A stretch of DNA of 64,000 nt, from the NCBI RefSeq assembly GCF_008271655.1, contig NZ_VKKX01000011.1, positions 496,001 to 560,000 on the forward strand. Direction: 5' to 3'. The translations under genes and the position numbers were made by a program. Source of the DNA: Gemmobacter caeruleus (lineage in GTDB: Bacteria > Pseudomonadota > Alphaproteobacteria > Rhodobacterales > Rhodobacteraceae). Below, one piece after another: positions 45,426-55,076 of this stretch; the first letter of the stretch is position 1; every line of letters starts with the position of its first letter. The notes below the pieces were generated by a model that was not told the DNA's origin, ran no database searches, and saw only the letters and a list, made by a program, of their open reading frames with translations.

Positions 45426-45671
45426 ATGGTGCAGCGCCTTCACCTCGTCTTTGGCGGCGAATTGGTCAGCCCGACGCAGAACGTGTTCAAGGATGTGGCG
45501 AAAATCCACATCGTCGGCATGTTCCCGAATTATCAAAGCGCCTTCAACGCCTGGAAGGCCGAGGCACAGCGCACCGTGGACGATGCGCATATGCGCTATT
45601 TCATCGCCCATATCCACCGCCTGCGCGACGAAGGGCAGGCGGGTTCCGCGACCGAGGAACTGGGCGCCTGA
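45426..45671 (+). CDS. DUF4170 protein
   Basis: An 81-residue protein with the DUF4170 core: RLHLVFGGELVSP, IHIVGMFPNYQSAFNAWKA and AHMRYFIAHIHRL. The aromatic/His-rich helices look like a small cytosolic fold of unknown role. GGAG lies upstream of the ATG. In Rhodobacteraceae it commonly precedes waaA and lpxK, as here (25 nt before waaA). Confidence 0.88.
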   Translation: MVQRLHLVFGGELVSPTQNVFKDVAKIHIVGMFPNYQSAFNAWKAEAQRTVDDAHMRYFIAHIHRLRDEGQAGSATEELGA

Positions 45672-45696
45672 GCGCCGCTTGACCCGCGCCTGATCC

Positions 45697-46884
45697 ATGT
45701 CGCCCATCGGCCTGTCGCTCTATCAGCTGGCGACCCGGCGCCGCGTCGCGGGGGCGGCCCTGGCCGGCTGGCCTGCGCGTCCGGCCGGGCGGCTGGTCTG
45801 GCTGCATGCGCCCGAGGCCGAACAGGCCGGATCGCTGGTCGAACTGGCCCGCCATCTGCGCGAGGAGGACGGCCATCCCGTGCTGTTGACCGCACCGGCA
45901 GCGCCGGATCTGCCCGAAGGCGTGATCTGGCAACCGCCGCCGGGTGATTTTCTTGACGAGGCGCGCGCCTTTCTCGATCACTGGCACCCTGACGCGATCC
46001 TGTTTTCGGGGGGCGAGCTGCGGCCGACGCTGGTGACTTTGGCCGCCGAGCGCCGCCTGCCCATGGGCATGGTCGAGGCGCGCAAGCCCGCATTGCCCGA
46101 GGGGCGTGAAGGCTGGTATCCGGGGCTGATCCGTGCGGCGCTGGCGCCCATGCAAGAGGTGCTGGCGCTGGACGAACCCTCGGTCCGGGCGCTGCGCAAG
46201 GCCGGCGCGCCCAATCTTGTCCTGAGCGGGCGGATGGAACAGCCCTCGGCCGTGCTGCCCGCCAGCGAGGCCGAGCGTGAATCGCTGGCCGAAGGCATGG
46301 CGGCGCGGCCGGTCTGGCTGGCTGTCAGCGTGCCGCAGGCCGAGGAAAACGCGGTGATCGAGGCGCATCGCGCCGCGCTGCGGCTGGCGCATCGGCTCTT
46401 GCTGATCCTGGTGCCGGAAGACCCCGCCCGCATCCCGCATCTGGTCACCCGGATGGAGAACGAAGAGGGCTGGCGCGTCGCGCAGCGCAGCCTGGACGAG
46501 GAACCCGAGACCGAGACCGAGGTCTTTGTCGCCGATGCCTCGGAGATGGGGTTGTGGTATCGTCTGGCGCCGATCGCCTTTCTGGGCGGGTCGCTCGCGG
46601 GCACCGGCTGTCTGCGCAACCCGATGGAGGCGGCGGCGCTTGGCGCCTCGCTGATCCATGGGCCGCGACCGGGGGCCTATGGCACCGTCTTTGGCCGGCT
46701 GGGGGCCGCGCGGGCCGCGCGTTCGGTCGCCTCGGGCGGCGATCTGTCCGAGGCCTTGGCCGAACTTCTGTCGCCCGACCGGGCGGCGCGGCTGGCGCAG
46801 GCGGCCTGGGGCGTGGCCTCGGAAGGGGTGGAGGTGACGCAGCGCGCCCACAGTCTGATCCGCCGCATGCTGGGGGAGGAATGA
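45697..46884 (+). CDS. waaA: 3-deoxy-D-manno-octulosonic acid (Kdo) transferase
   Basis: A 395-residue GT30-type glycosyltransferase that adds Kdo to lipid A precursors at the cytoplasmic face of the inner membrane. The N-terminal half is divergent from E. coli WaaA (no clear membrane anchor; the acidic active-site region reads [12 protein letters not shown]). The C-terminal half keeps the donor site: [34 protein letters not shown]. Position between DUF4170 and lpxK supports the call. Its stop overlaps the lpxK start (TGATG). Confidence 0.88.
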   Translation: MSPIGLSLYQLATRRRVAGAALAGWPARPAGRLVWLHAPEAEQAGSLVELARHLREEDGHPVLLTAPAAPDLPEGVIWQPPPGDFLDEARAFLDHWHPDAILFSGGELRPTLVTLAAERRLPMGMVEARKPALPEGREGWYPGLIRAALAPMQEVLALDEPSVRALRKAGAPNLVLSGRMEQPSAVLPASEAERESLAEGMAARPVWLAVSVPQAEENAVIEAHRAALRLAHRLLLILVPEDPARIPHLVTRMENEEGWRVAQRSLDEEPETETEVFVADASEMGLWYRLAPIAFLGGSLAGTGCLRNPMEAAALGASLIHGPRPGAYGTVFGRLGAARAARSVASGGDLSEALAELLSPDRAARLAQAAWGVASEGVEVTQRAHSLIRRMLGEE

Positions 46885-47846
46885 TGCGCGCGCCCGATTT
46901 CTGGTATCAGCCCGACCCCACGCCCTTGGCCCGCCTGCTGGCGCCGCTGGGGGCGCTTTATGCCGCTGCCACGGCGCGGCGGGTGGCCCGGCCGGGCTAT
47001 CGCGCGCAGGTGCCGGTGATCTGCATCGGCAATCTGAATGTGGGCGGCACCGGCAAGACGCCGACCGCCATCGCGCTGATCGAAAGGCTGCCGGGGGTGC
47101 ATGTCGTCAGCCGGGGCCATGGCGGCACGCTGGCAGGCCCGGTGCGGGTGCTGCCGCGCCATCTGGCCGCCGAGGTGGGGGACGAGCCGCTGTTGCTGGC
47201 GGCCTTCGCACCCACTTGGGTCGCGCGCGACCGCGCCGCCGGGGTGCGCGCGGCCGAGGCCGCGGGGGCGAAGGTCATCCTGCTGGATGACGGATTCCAG
47301 AATCCTGCCGTGGTCAAGGATCTGTCCATCGTCGTGGTCGATGCGGCGCGCGGCTTTGGCAATGGCCTGTGCCTGCCCGCCGGCCCCCTGCGGGAGCCGG
47401 TGGCGGCGGGGCTGGCTCGGGCCGACCTGCTGCTGTCGATCGGCGCCCCTGCGGCGCAAGCGGCATTCGATGCGCAGTGGCCCGTGTCGCTGCCCCGCCT
47501 GCGCGGCCGGCTGGAGCCGCTGCCCACCGGCATGGGCTGGCAGGGCGAAAGGGTGCTGGCCTTTGCCGGCATCGGGCATCCCGAGAAATTCTTTGCCACG
47601 CTGCGCGAGCTGGGCGCCGAACTGGTGCGCGCCGAGGCGCTGGACGATCACCAGCCGCTGTCGCCGGCCTTGCTGGCCCGGCTGGAGGCCGAGGCCCTGG
47701 CGCTTGGCGCCCAGCTGGTGACCACCGAAAAGGATGCGGTGCGCCTGCCGGCGGCCTTTCGCCCCCGCGTGCTGACCCTGCCGGTGCGGCTGCGCCTGAC
47801 CGAACGGGCGCCCCTGGATGCCGCACTGGCGGGGCTTGGCTTCTGA
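46884..47846 (+). CDS. lpxK: Tetraacyldisaccharide 4'-kinase
   Basis: A 320-residue membrane-associated kinase that phosphorylates the 4'-position of the lipid A disaccharide. The P-loop is [40 protein letters not shown] and [12 protein letters not shown] are family motifs. ATG occurs at 46881 and 46884. The second is chosen because it leaves 5 nt after the GGAGG Shine-Dalgarno. It overlaps the waaA stop by one base. Confidence 0.94.
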   Translation: MRAPDFWYQPDPTPLARLLAPLGALYAAATARRVARPGYRAQVPVICIGNLNVGGTGKTPTAIALIERLPGVHVVSRGHGGTLAGPVRVLPRHLAAEVGDEPLLLAAFAPTWVARDRAAGVRAAEAAGAKVILLDDGFQNPAVVKDLSIVVVDAARGFGNGLCLPAGPLREPVAAGLARADLLLSIGAPAAQAAFDAQWPVSLPRLRGRLEPLPTGMGWQGERVLAFAGIGHPEKFFATLRELGAELVRAEALDDHQPLSPALLARLEAEALALGAQLVTTEKDAVRLPAAFRPRVLTLPVRLRLTERAPLDAALAGLGF

Positions 47847-47887
47847 CCCGCGCTTGGGCATTAAAGGGGCAGACAGCGGAGGCGCGC

Positions 47888-48250
47888 ATGGCGACGGACG
47901 AAACCCATCCCGAAAACACGGCCGAACCGGGCAAGACCCGGCGCCGCCAGCAGGTCTATACGCTGGTGGTCGAGGTTGGGCGCAAGGCCGGCGACGGCCT
48001 GCCCGACAAGGCGACGGGCGCCGCGCTGATGATCTATGCCAGCGGCGTGGACGAGGCCGAGGCCGTGCGCGAGACCGTGGCCATCCTGAAACAGGCCGAT
48101 CTCGCGCCGCTGGACGTGTCGGGCTATGGCGCGCTGGAGGAGCGCGAGGCGGCCGGGGACGAGATCGAGGCCGAGGAACGCGCCCTGATGCAGCGCGCCC
48201 TGGACGAAAACTCGGTCATCGTGGCGCAGATGACGCCGTTCTTCGACTGA
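47888..48250 (+). CDS. Conserved hypothetical protein after lpxK
   Basis: A 120-residue acidic protein with the core VYTLVVEVGRKAGDGLPDKATGAALMIYASGVDEAEAVRET split over beta and alpha parts, and a C-terminal acidic helix (EREAAGDEIEAEERALMQRALDEN). No named domain recognised. The ATG has GGAGG 6 nt upstream. It sits 41 nt after lpxK on the same strand and converges on the Hint-domain gene. Confidence 0.75.
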   Translation: MATDETHPENTAEPGKTRRRQQVYTLVVEVGRKAGDGLPDKATGAALMIYASGVDEAEAVRETVAILKQADLAPLDVSGYGALEEREAAGDEIEAEERALMQRALDENSVIVAQMTPFFD

Positions 48251-48263
48251 CCGCGCGGCGGCG

Positions 48264-49331
48264 TCAGTCCAGCCTTGTCGCGCCGGCGCGGCCCAGCAAC
48301 CGCAACAGCGGCACCGCCTCATAGCTTTGCAGCACCGGGCGCGGGGCAGGGCGGGGCCGGTCTTGCCGGTGATCGGCGGCCAGAAAGGCGATGCCATCCC
48401 CCGCGATCAGATCGGCCTCGCCGGTATCAAGCGAGACGGTCCGCGTGATGGGGCGGCGCGAATCGAACAGTGCCGCGCGGCCATCGGTCATGTGGCGCGC
48501 CTCGGCCAGCACCTCGTCCCGGTCGAACAGATATTCCACCGCGCCGCCGGTCAGCAGGATCTTCTGATCGGGGCTGACCAGCAGGTCGCGCTGCGGGCTG
48601 TAATAGGGCGCGCGCAGCAGCACCGGCGTATGCCAGCCCCGGCTGGGCAGGTCGAGTTGCCGGACCGAGCGCAGCGCCCGTGCCCGCCCGTCAGCCGTCA
48701 GCACCATGTCGCCGCGCTGCAACTGCCCGGCGGGGCGCAGCCCGGTGGGTGTGGCGACGGGCATCCGCTGGCCGATCCAGGGCGCCGAATGCGGCAGGGC
48801 CGCGCCGCGTGTCGCACCGAACCACAGCAGGGCAGGGCTGCGCAGCGCCTGATCCGGGCGACGGCAGAGCAGATCCAGATCGTCGAGCGACAGCGCCAGA
48901 TCGCCCTCTCCCGAGGCGGTCAGGGGCGGCAGTTCTTGCCCGGGCCGTTCATAGCGCAGCGCCCAGCGATTCATCGGGCGGTTCCAGCCCAGCGTCAGGC
49001 GCCCCACCTCGCCGGCCAGGGGCAACGGGCCGGGCAGGCTGGCGCGCGACAATACCCGCTCGCGCCGCAGCAGCGCCTCCAGCCCCGCCGTCGGGTCAAG
49101 GAATAGCGAGAAGACCCGGTCCCCCTGCCGCAGATCCAGCACCACGCCCGGCGCGAAGGGGGCGGCCACCTCGCAGATCAGCGCGCCACGGGACAGCGGT
49201 TCGGTGCCGGCGCCATGTTGCGGCACGGCATCGCGCACCGGCTGCGCCTGATCCGACAGCGCCAGCCAGTCATGCGGCTGCGGCCCCGGGTCGGGGCTGC
49301 GGGCGTGATGGATGCCGGGGCTGATTTCCAC
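48264..49331 (-). CDS. Hint-domain (Hedgehog/intein-like) protein
   Basis: A 355-residue protein. A C-terminal Hint-type domain starts near GQRMPVATPTGLRPAGQLQRGDMVLTADG and includes the late LVSPDQKILLTGGAVEYLFD. The N-terminal half (about 1-165) is a beta-rich unknown region. Rhodobacteraceae Hint proteins are common and probably self-process or bind cargo at the cell surface, which is unproven. The GTG start at 49331 has GAGGA 6 nt upstream; a GTG at 49364 is the alternative. Confidence 0.75.
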   Translation of the reverse strand: MEISPGIHHARSPDPGPQPHDWLALSDQAQPVRDAVPQHGAGTEPLSRGALICEVAAPFAPGVVLDLRQGDRVFSLFLDPTAGLEALLRRERVLSRASLPGPLPLAGEVGRLTLGWNRPMNRWALRYERPGQELPPLTASGEGDLALSLDDLDLLCRRPDQALRSPALLWFGATRGAALPHSAPWIGQRMPVATPTGLRPAGQLQRGDMVLTADGRARALRSVRQLDLPSRGWHTPVLLRAPYYSPQRDLLVSPDQKILLTGGAVEYLFDRDEVLAEARHMTDGRAALFDSRRPITRTVSLDTGEADLIAGDGIAFLAADHRQDRPRPAPRPVLQSYEAVPLLRLLGRAGATRLD

Positions 49332-49554
49332 CCGTATTCCTCGTCCTGCGCGGCATGAACTCACCCAACAGTTGTAACATCACTCGTTCTGTCAGCGTAG
49401 CCTTTCTTTTGGATCGTCGCCACCGGCAAAGCGCAGCCCGGTGCCAGCGGCGACACGGGCAGCCTCGGCGCTTGCGGCCCCGGGCGGCAGCGCATATCCC
49501 TGTGACGCAACCCGGGATGACCCGGCCCACCCCGCCTGCCCGGAAGGAGACGCG

Positions 49555-50712
49555 ATGACCCCGACCCCCGCCCCCCTGGATCCGGTGCGCCTGACGGCCG
49601 ATCTGATCCGCTGCGCTTCGGTCACCCCGGCCGAAGGCGGCGCGCTGCAATTGCTGGAGCGCGTGTTGACGGAGGCGGGCTTTGCCTGCACGCGGGTCGA
49701 TCGCGGCGGGATCGCCAATCTCTTTGCCCGCTGGGGCGCCAAGGGTGCCAATCGCAGTCTCGGCTTCAACGGCCATACCGATGTGGTGCCGGTGGGCGAT
49801 GCGGCGGCCTGGACGCACGACCCCTTTGGCGGCGAGATCCTGGAGGGCGTGCTGTGGGGGCGCGGCGCAACCGACATGAAATCGGGCGTCGCGGCCTTTG
49901 TCGCGGCGGCGGTGGATTTCGTGCGCCAGACCCCGCCCGAAGGCGCGGTGATCCTGGCCATCACCGGCGATGAGGAGGGGGATGCCGAACATGGCACCGT
50001 CGCGCTGCTGGACTGGATGGCGACCGAAGGCGAGCGGATGACGCATTGCCTGGTGGGGGAGCCGACCTGCCCGAACGAGATGGGCGAGATGATGAAGATC
50101 GGCCGGCGCGGGTCGATGACCTGCTGGTTCACCGCCGAGGGCGTGCAGGGCCACAGCGCCTATCCGCATCGCGCGCGCAACCCGATGTCGGCACTGGTGC
50201 GGCTGCTCACGCGGCTGGAGGCGCAGCCGCTGGACACGGGCACGGCGCATTTCGATGCCTCGACACTGGCCATCACCACGATCGACTGCGGCAATCCGGC
50301 GACCAATGTGATCCCGGCACGCGGCAGCGCCACGGTGAACATCCGCTTCAACGATGCCCATTCCGGGGCCAGCCTGACCGACTGGCTGCGCGACCATGCG
50401 CAGGCGGTGGAGGCCGAAACCGGCGTCAGGATCGGCATGCGGGTGCAGATCTCGGGCGAAAGCTTTGTGACCCCGCCGGGGGAATGGTCCGACATGGTGG
50501 CGCGCGCGGTGCAGGCCGAGACGGGCCGCGTGCCCGAGCTTTCGACCTCGGGCGGCACCTCGGACGCGCGCTTTGTGCAGCATCATTGCCCGGTCGTCGA
50601 ATTCGGGCTGGTGGGCAAGACCATGCACCAGGTCGATGAGCGGGTGGAGGTGGCGCAGATCGTGCAGTTGAAGGCGATCTATGGCCGCATCCTGCGGGAC
50701 TATTTCGCATGA
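49555..50712 (+). CDS. dapE: Succinyl-diaminopimelate desuccinylase
   Basis: A 385-residue binuclear zinc peptidase-family enzyme of the lysine/diaminopimelate pathway, needed for peptidoglycan cross-links. Metal and catalytic motifs are [30 protein letters not shown] and the late [10 protein letters not shown]. The lid/dimerisation region [17 protein letters not shown] is complete. AAGGAG is 7 nt upstream of the ATG. The last bases (ATGA) overlap the next gene start. Confidence 0.96.
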   Translation: MTPTPAPLDPVRLTADLIRCASVTPAEGGALQLLERVLTEAGFACTRVDRGGIANLFARWGAKGANRSLGFNGHTDVVPVGDAAAWTHDPFGGEILEGVLWGRGATDMKSGVAAFVAAAVDFVRQTPPEGAVILAITGDEEGDAEHGTVALLDWMATEGERMTHCLVGEPTCPNEMGEMMKIGRRGSMTCWFTAEGVQGHSAYPHRARNPMSALVRLLTRLEAQPLDTGTAHFDASTLAITTIDCGNPATNVIPARGSATVNIRFNDAHSGASLTDWLRDHAQAVEAETGVRIGMRVQISGESFVTPPGEWSDMVARAVQAETGRVPELSTSGGTSDARFVQHHCPVVEFGLVGKTMHQVDERVEVAQIVQLKAIYGRILRDYFA

Positions 50713-51134
50713 GCTGGGAAATCGCGGAAACGGCGGAGATCGACACTTGCCTCGCGCTGCGCCGCGCGGTGTTCATCGACGAGCAGGGCATCGCCGAGGC
50801 GGACGAGATTGACGATCTTGACGGGCAGGCGGTGCATCTGCTGGCCAGGATCGCGGGGCGCCCGGTCGGCACTGCGCGGCTGTTGCGCAAGGGGGACAGC
50901 GGCAAGATCGGCCGGGTCTGCGTGCTGCCCGAGGCGCGGGGCACCGGCCTGGGGGCGGCGCTGATCCGCGCGGGGATCGCGCATTTCGCGGGCGATCCCG
51001 CGCTGGTCGCGGTGCGGCTGAGCGCGCAGGATCATGCGATCGGCTTTTATGAAAAGCTGGGTTTCGCCGCCTATGGCCCGGCCTATGACGATGCGGGCAT
51101 CCCGCATCGCGACATGCTGCGCCCGTTGCGCTGA
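50709..51134 (+). CDS. ElaA-like GNAT acetyltransferase
   Basis: A 141-residue GNAT protein. The family pattern [22 protein letters not shown] is followed by the acetyl-CoA loop [22 protein letters not shown] and a late [20 protein letters not shown], which resembles ElaA-type acetyltransferases. Substrate unknown. It overlaps dapE by 4 nt (ATGA), so the two are co-translated. Confidence 0.88.
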   Translation: MSWEIAETAEIDTCLALRRAVFIDEQGIAEADEIDDLDGQAVHLLARIAGRPVGTARLLRKGDSGKIGRVCVLPEARGTGLGAALIRAGIAHFAGDPALVAVRLSAQDHAIGFYEKLGFAAYGPAYDDAGIPHRDMLRPLR

Positions 51135-51158
51135 CCTCTGCCCGCGCAGGCGGCGCGA

Positions 51159-52073
51159 TCAGCCGGCCTGCGCCGTGCGCAGGATATAGGCGGCGGTCAT
51201 CAGATCGAGATGCGCGCCGCCGCCATTCTTGGCGATGGTGATTTCCTCGGCGCTGCGGCGGCGGTAATGGCCGGCGGGCAGGTCGTAGAAATCGGCCTGG
51301 ATATCGGCTTCGGAGATCACGCCGCGCGCGATCGGATCTTTCAATTCGCCGATGTGATGCAGGGTGGTGGCGCGGCTGTCCACGAACAGGGTGGCGCGGG
51401 TCAGGGCGGTGTCGTCCACCTCGCGCATGTCGGGGCGATAGGCGCCGATCAGGTCGAGATGCTGGCCCGGGCGCAGCCATTCGCCGCGGATCAGCGGTTC
51501 GGTGGACATGGTGCAGGTGCAGATGATCTCGGCCGCGGCGACCGCCTCGGCCAGATCGGGGGCGACGGCGACGCCCAGATCGCGCGCCATCGCCTCGGCT
51601 GCCGGGGCGGAGCGGTTCCAGACGGTGAACCGGGCGCCGGGAAAGGCCGCGCCATAGGCCGCCACCATGGAGCGCGCCACCGCCCCCGCGCCGACCAGCA
51701 GGATCTGCCGGGCCTCGGGCCGGGCCAGATGCCGCGCCGACAGCAGGCTGTCACCCGCCGTCTTCCATTTCGTCACGAGGTGGAAATCGACCACCGCATC
51801 CAGCATGCCGGTCCGGTCGGCATAGAGCGTGACCGCGCCGTTGATCGTGGGCAGGCCCTGCGCCGCATTGCGCGGAAAGACGGTGGCGCATTTCACCAGA
51901 CTGCCCAGCCCGTCGATGATCGCCGCACGGGTCAGCATGGTATCAGAGCCGCGATACAGGAAACTGTCGGCGATTTCCGCGCGGGGCAGGGCGTGGCCGG
52001 CCTCGAAGGCGGCGCATAGCGCCAGCCAGTCCAGCCGGGGTTCGACCTCGGGTCCGATCATCCGCATCGTCAC
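51159..52073 (-). CDS. Ornithine cyclodeaminase/mu-crystallin family protein
   Basis: A 304-residue NAD-dependent enzyme of the ornithine cyclodeaminase superfamily. It has an N-terminal alpha/beta domain (SLVKCATVFPRNAAQGLPTINGAV) and a Rossmann domain (LLVGAGAVARSMVAAY). The conserved substrate segment LIGAYRPDMREVDD follows. The family includes ornithine cyclodeaminase, ketimine and pyrroline reductases; substrate not assignable here. GTG start at 52073, with GGAGG 7 nt upstream, overlaps the HAD stop. Confidence 0.88.
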   Translation of the reverse strand: MTMRMIGPEVEPRLDWLALCAAFEAGHALPRAEIADSFLYRGSDTMLTRAAIIDGLGSLVKCATVFPRNAAQGLPTINGAVTLYADRTGMLDAVVDFHLVTKWKTAGDSLLSARHLARPEARQILLVGAGAVARSMVAAYGAAFPGARFTVWNRSAPAAEAMARDLGVAVAPDLAEAVAAAEIICTCTMSTEPLIRGEWLRPGQHLDLIGAYRPDMREVDDTALTRATLFVDSRATTLHHIGELKDPIARGVISEADIQADFYDLPAGHYRRRSAEEITIAKNGGGAHLDLMTAAYILRTAQAG

Positions 52074-52693
52074 AGCCCGGCCTCCGTCTCGGTCAGCAAT
52101 CCCTCGGCCACCAGCCGGCGCGCCCAGCCCTGCCAGCCGTCAAAGCGGTGGCAGGCCCAGCCGCGCGCCTCGGCGGCGGCGATATTGTCGGGGCGGTCAT
52201 CGACAAAGAGCAACCGCCCGGGCGCGATGCCGCAATCGGCCTCGACCATTTCAAAGATGCGCGGCGCGGGTTTCGTGACCCCCATATGGCCCGAGACGAA
52301 GGCGCGGTCGAATTCGGTCAGGAAATCGTATTGCGTTTGCGCATAGGCAAAGGAATCAATGCCGAAATTCGTCAGCGCAAAGACCGGCACCCCCTTGAGC
52401 CGCAGCGCCCGCAACAGCGCGACCGAGCCGTCGATCCGGGGCGAGGCCATCTCGATCCAGTGGTCGTGCCACATGCGGATCTCGTCGCGCCAGTCGGGGT
52501 GGCAATCGGCCCATTCATAGATCGTCTCGCGAAACGGGCCGCCCGCGTCGATGATATCGTTCATGCGGTGCAGATCGACCTCGGCAAACAGCGCCTCGCG
52601 GTCGGCGCGGCCGATCTGCCAGTCGTAAAAGCGTTCCGGGTTCCATTCGATCAGCACATTGCCGATGTCGAAGATCACCGCCTCGGTCGTCAT
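52070..52693 (-). CDS. HAD-family hydrolase (YihX-like)
   Basis: A 207-residue HAD phosphatase starting MTTEAVIFDIGNVLIEWN. The nucleophile Asp is in FDIGNVL, motif II is ALTNFGID, the motif III Lys is in MGVTKPAPRIFEMV, and motif IV is LFVDDRPDNIAAAEARGW. Relatives include E. coli YihX, a glucose-1-phosphate phosphatase. It is translationally coupled on both sides: ATGA overlap with the EamA gene and GTGA overlap with the ornithine cyclodeaminase gene. Confidence 0.9.
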   Translation of the reverse strand: MTTEAVIFDIGNVLIEWNPERFYDWQIGRADREALFAEVDLHRMNDIIDAGGPFRETIYEWADCHPDWRDEIRMWHDHWIEMASPRIDGSVALLRALRLKGVPVFALTNFGIDSFAYAQTQYDFLTEFDRAFVSGHMGVTKPAPRIFEMVEADCGIAPGRLLFVDDRPDNIAAAEARGWACHRFDGWQGWARRLVAEGLLTETEAGL

Positions 52694-53628
52694 CGCTGTC
52701 TCCTCAAGACGCCTTCGCGCCCCAGAACGTATAGCCCGGCGCCGCAGATCAGCGCCATACCGGCCCAAGCCGTTGCATCGGGCACCTGCCCAAAGATCAC
52801 CAGCCCCCAGAAAATCGCAAGGGGCATCGCGGCATATTCAAAGGGCGCGATGGTGGCGGCCTCGCTCAGCCGGTAGGCCTGGCTCACGCAGAGCCCACCG
52901 ATGCCGACCGCCAGCCCGGTCGCCAGAAAGGCGGGCCAGTCGGCGGGCGGCGGCCAGATCCAGCCGCGAAACAGAAAGGCAAGCGACGGGTTCGCCGATC
53001 CGGCCAGATGCCCGTCCCCCACCGTCAGCCCCATCGTGGTGCTGACCAGGATGAACCCCATCTGCACATAGAAATTCAACGTCGCAGCACTTTCGCTGTC
53101 GCGCATCCGGCGGGTCATCATATGGGTCGCGGCATAGGTGAAGGCCGACAGGAACACCAGAACCGCCGCCGGATGCAGCACCCCGCTGCCCGGCCGCATC
53201 ATCACCAACACCCCCAGCAGCCCGACAATCACCGCCGTCCAGCGCCGCGGCCCGACCTTTTCCCCCAGCACCAGCACCGAAAGCAGCGTCACCACCAGCG
53301 GGCTGACAAAGGCGATGGCCACCGCATCGGCCAGCGGCAGCGCCGCCAACCCGAGGAAATAGGTGATGTTCGACAGCATCACCAGCGACACCCGGATCAG
53401 ATGCGCCCCCGGCCGCCGCGTGCGCAACTGGTGAAATCCGCCGGTCAAGCGCATGACCAGAAGCAGCACCAGAAGCGAGATCCCCGACCGCGTCAGGATC
53501 ACCTGGTGCAGCGCATAAGATCCCGACAGCGCCTTGATCGCCACATCATTGACCGACAGGATGGCCGCGCCCGCCACGGCAAACAGGATGCCATTCAGGC
53601 TGGAAGGGGCGGGCGAAAGGCTGGTCAT
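52690..53628 (-). CDS. EamA/DMT family transporter
   Basis: A 312-residue inner-membrane protein with about ten helices in two EamA repeats. Segments such as VNDVAIKALSGSYALHQVILTRSGI, GLAALPLADAVAIAFVSPLVVTLLSVLVLGE and the second-repeat AATIAPFEYAAMPLAIFWG mark the family. It is a different branch from the transporter at 16157 but has the same architecture. Export substrate unknown. First gene of a three-gene coupled minus-strand unit. Confidence 0.9.
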   Translation of the reverse strand: MTSLSPAPSSLNGILFAVAGAAILSVNDVAIKALSGSYALHQVILTRSGISLLVLLLVMRLTGGFHQLRTRRPGAHLIRVSLVMLSNITYFLGLAALPLADAVAIAFVSPLVVTLLSVLVLGEKVGPRRWTAVIVGLLGVLVMMRPGSGVLHPAAVLVFLSAFTYAATHMMTRRMRDSESAATLNFYVQMGFILVSTTMGLTVGDGHLAGSANPSLAFLFRGWIWPPPADWPAFLATGLAVGIGGLCVSQAYRLSEAATIAPFEYAAMPLAIFWGLVIFGQVPDATAWAGMALICGAGLYVLGREGVLRRQR

Positions 53629-53692
53629 GCCGCAGCATCCCGCCGGCCCGGCCCCGGATCTGTCCCGCCCGCGACATAAGATGCCGCTGCCC

Positions 53693-53750
53693 CTTCATCT
53701 GTTCCCAAATATCCTGCGGGGAGGTCCGGAGGGGTGCAAAACCCCTCCGG
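53693..53750 (-). repeat. Composite hairpin-tail element after the UPF0178 gene
   Basis: On the minus strand, after the UPF0178 stop at 53789, come hairpin CCGGAGGGG/CCCCTCCGG (53750-53742 and 53734-53726) and the tail 53725-53693. The 58-bp block matches 56083-56140 with only two substitutions (53705-53706, CC against AA). It lies between the UPF0178 gene and the EamA gene. Confidence 0.75.
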
Positions 53751-53788
53751 GGTCAAGAGCCCGCGCAGAGGCCCGCGCAGAGGCCCGC

Positions 53789-54244
53789 CTAGCGCCGCGC
53801 CGCCCGCAACAGCCGGTCCAGCGTATCCAGAAACCGCGATCGGTCGGCCCTGGAAAACGGCCGCCCGCCGCCCTGGCGGAACGGATCGGCGCTGCGCAGA
53901 TCGGCCATCAGGTCGCGCGTGGCCAGGGCCATGCCGATATTCGCGGCAGTCAGCGCCTCGCCATTGGGTTTCAGCACGGCGGCCCCCGCCGCCACGCATT
54001 TCGCCGCCAGCGGAATGTCCGATGTCACCACCACATCGCCCGGCCCGGCCTGGGCCGCGATCCATTTGTCGGCCTCGTCCGGCCCGTCGGGCACGAAGAC
54101 GCTTTCGACCAGCGGATTGGCCGAGGGCCGGATCCCGCCATTCGACACCAGCACCATGCGGATACGGTGGCGCGTGGCCACCGTCTCGGCCTCGGATTTC
54201 ACCGGGCAGGCATCGGCGTCGATGAACAGCCGCGGCTCAGTCAT
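53789..54244 (-). CDS. UPF0178 (YaiI/YqxD, DUF188) family protein
   Basis: A 151-residue PIN-like protein starting [14 protein letters not shown]. Conserved segments are [29 protein letters not shown] and [13 protein letters not shown]. The acidic site suggests nuclease-type chemistry, but no activity is established. It overlaps the end of fghA by 8 nt and is followed by the hairpin-tail element. Confidence 0.92.
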   Translation of the reverse strand: MTEPRLFIDADACPVKSEAETVATRHRIRMVLVSNGGIRPSANPLVESVFVPDGPDEADKWIAAQAGPGDVVVTSDIPLAAKCVAAGAAVLKPNGEALTAANIGMALATRDLMADLRSADPFRQGGGRPFSRADRSRFLDTLDRLLRAARR

Positions 54245-55067
54245 AAAGCGCCGCGGCATGGAAGGCGATGTGATCCTCGATGAAGGTCGAGACGAAGAAA
54301 TAGCTGTGATCATAGCCCTTCTGCATCCGCAGGATGCCGCCCTGCCGCCGCGCCGCCATTGCTTCGGCCAGGGCCTCGGGCTTCAGCAGGTCAAGGAACT
54401 GGTCGCTCGCGCCCTGGTCGATCAGGATCGGCCCGTCAAAACCGCGTTTGCGCATCAAAAGCGTCGCGTCATGCGGCGCCCATTTGCTTTCATCCGGGCC
54501 CAGATAGGCGGTGAACTGCTTGCGCCCCCAATCGCTTGCCGTCGGGTTGGCGATCGGCGCAAAGGCCGAAACCGACCGGAACCGCCCCGGAAAGCCCATG
54601 GCGATGGTCAGCGCGCCATGGCCACCCATGGAATGCCCCATGATCGACTGCCGCTCCTCCGCCACAGGAAAGGCCGAGAACAGGATATTGGGCAATTCCT
54701 CGGTCACATAATCCCACATGCGGAAATGCGGCGCCCAGGGCGCCTCGGTCGCGTTTACATAGAAACCCGCGCCCTGACCCAGATCATAGGCCTCGTCATT
54801 GGCGACGCCCGGCCCGCGCGGCGAGGTGTCGGGAAACACCATGGCCAGCCCCGCCTCGGCCGCCCATTTCTGCGCGCCGGCCTTCACCATCGCATTCTCA
54901 TGCGTGCAGGTCAGGCCCGACAGATACCACACCACCGGCACCGGCCCGCTTTCGGCCTGTTCGGGCAGGAACAGGCCGAAGGTCATGTCGCAGTCGCACA
55001 GCGCGGATGAATGGGTATAGACGCCCTGCACGCCGCCAAAGGCGCGGTTCTCGCTGATGGTTTTCAT
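54237..55067 (-). CDS. fghA: S-formylglutathione hydrolase
   Basis: A 276-residue esterase-D-type alpha/beta hydrolase that splits S-formylglutathione into formate and glutathione, completing formaldehyde detoxification started by FrmA. The nucleophile Ser lies in [10 protein letters not shown], the Asp in [10 protein letters not shown] and the His in [13 protein letters not shown]. The early [13 protein letters not shown] segment is characteristic. It is separated by ~27 kb from frmA. It follows the AEC carrier gene by 9 nt, so the operon is unusual. Confidence 0.95.
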   Translation of the reverse strand: MKTISENRAFGGVQGVYTHSSALCDCDMTFGLFLPEQAESGPVPVVWYLSGLTCTHENAMVKAGAQKWAAEAGLAMVFPDTSPRGPGVANDEAYDLGQGAGFYVNATEAPWAPHFRMWDYVTEELPNILFSAFPVAEERQSIMGHSMGGHGALTIAMGFPGRFRSVSAFAPIANPTASDWGRKQFTAYLGPDESKWAPHDATLLMRKRGFDGPILIDQGASDQFLDLLKPEALAEAMAARRQGGILRMQKGYDHSYFFVSTFIEDHIAFHAAALYD

Positions 55068-55076
55068 CGGTCCTCC

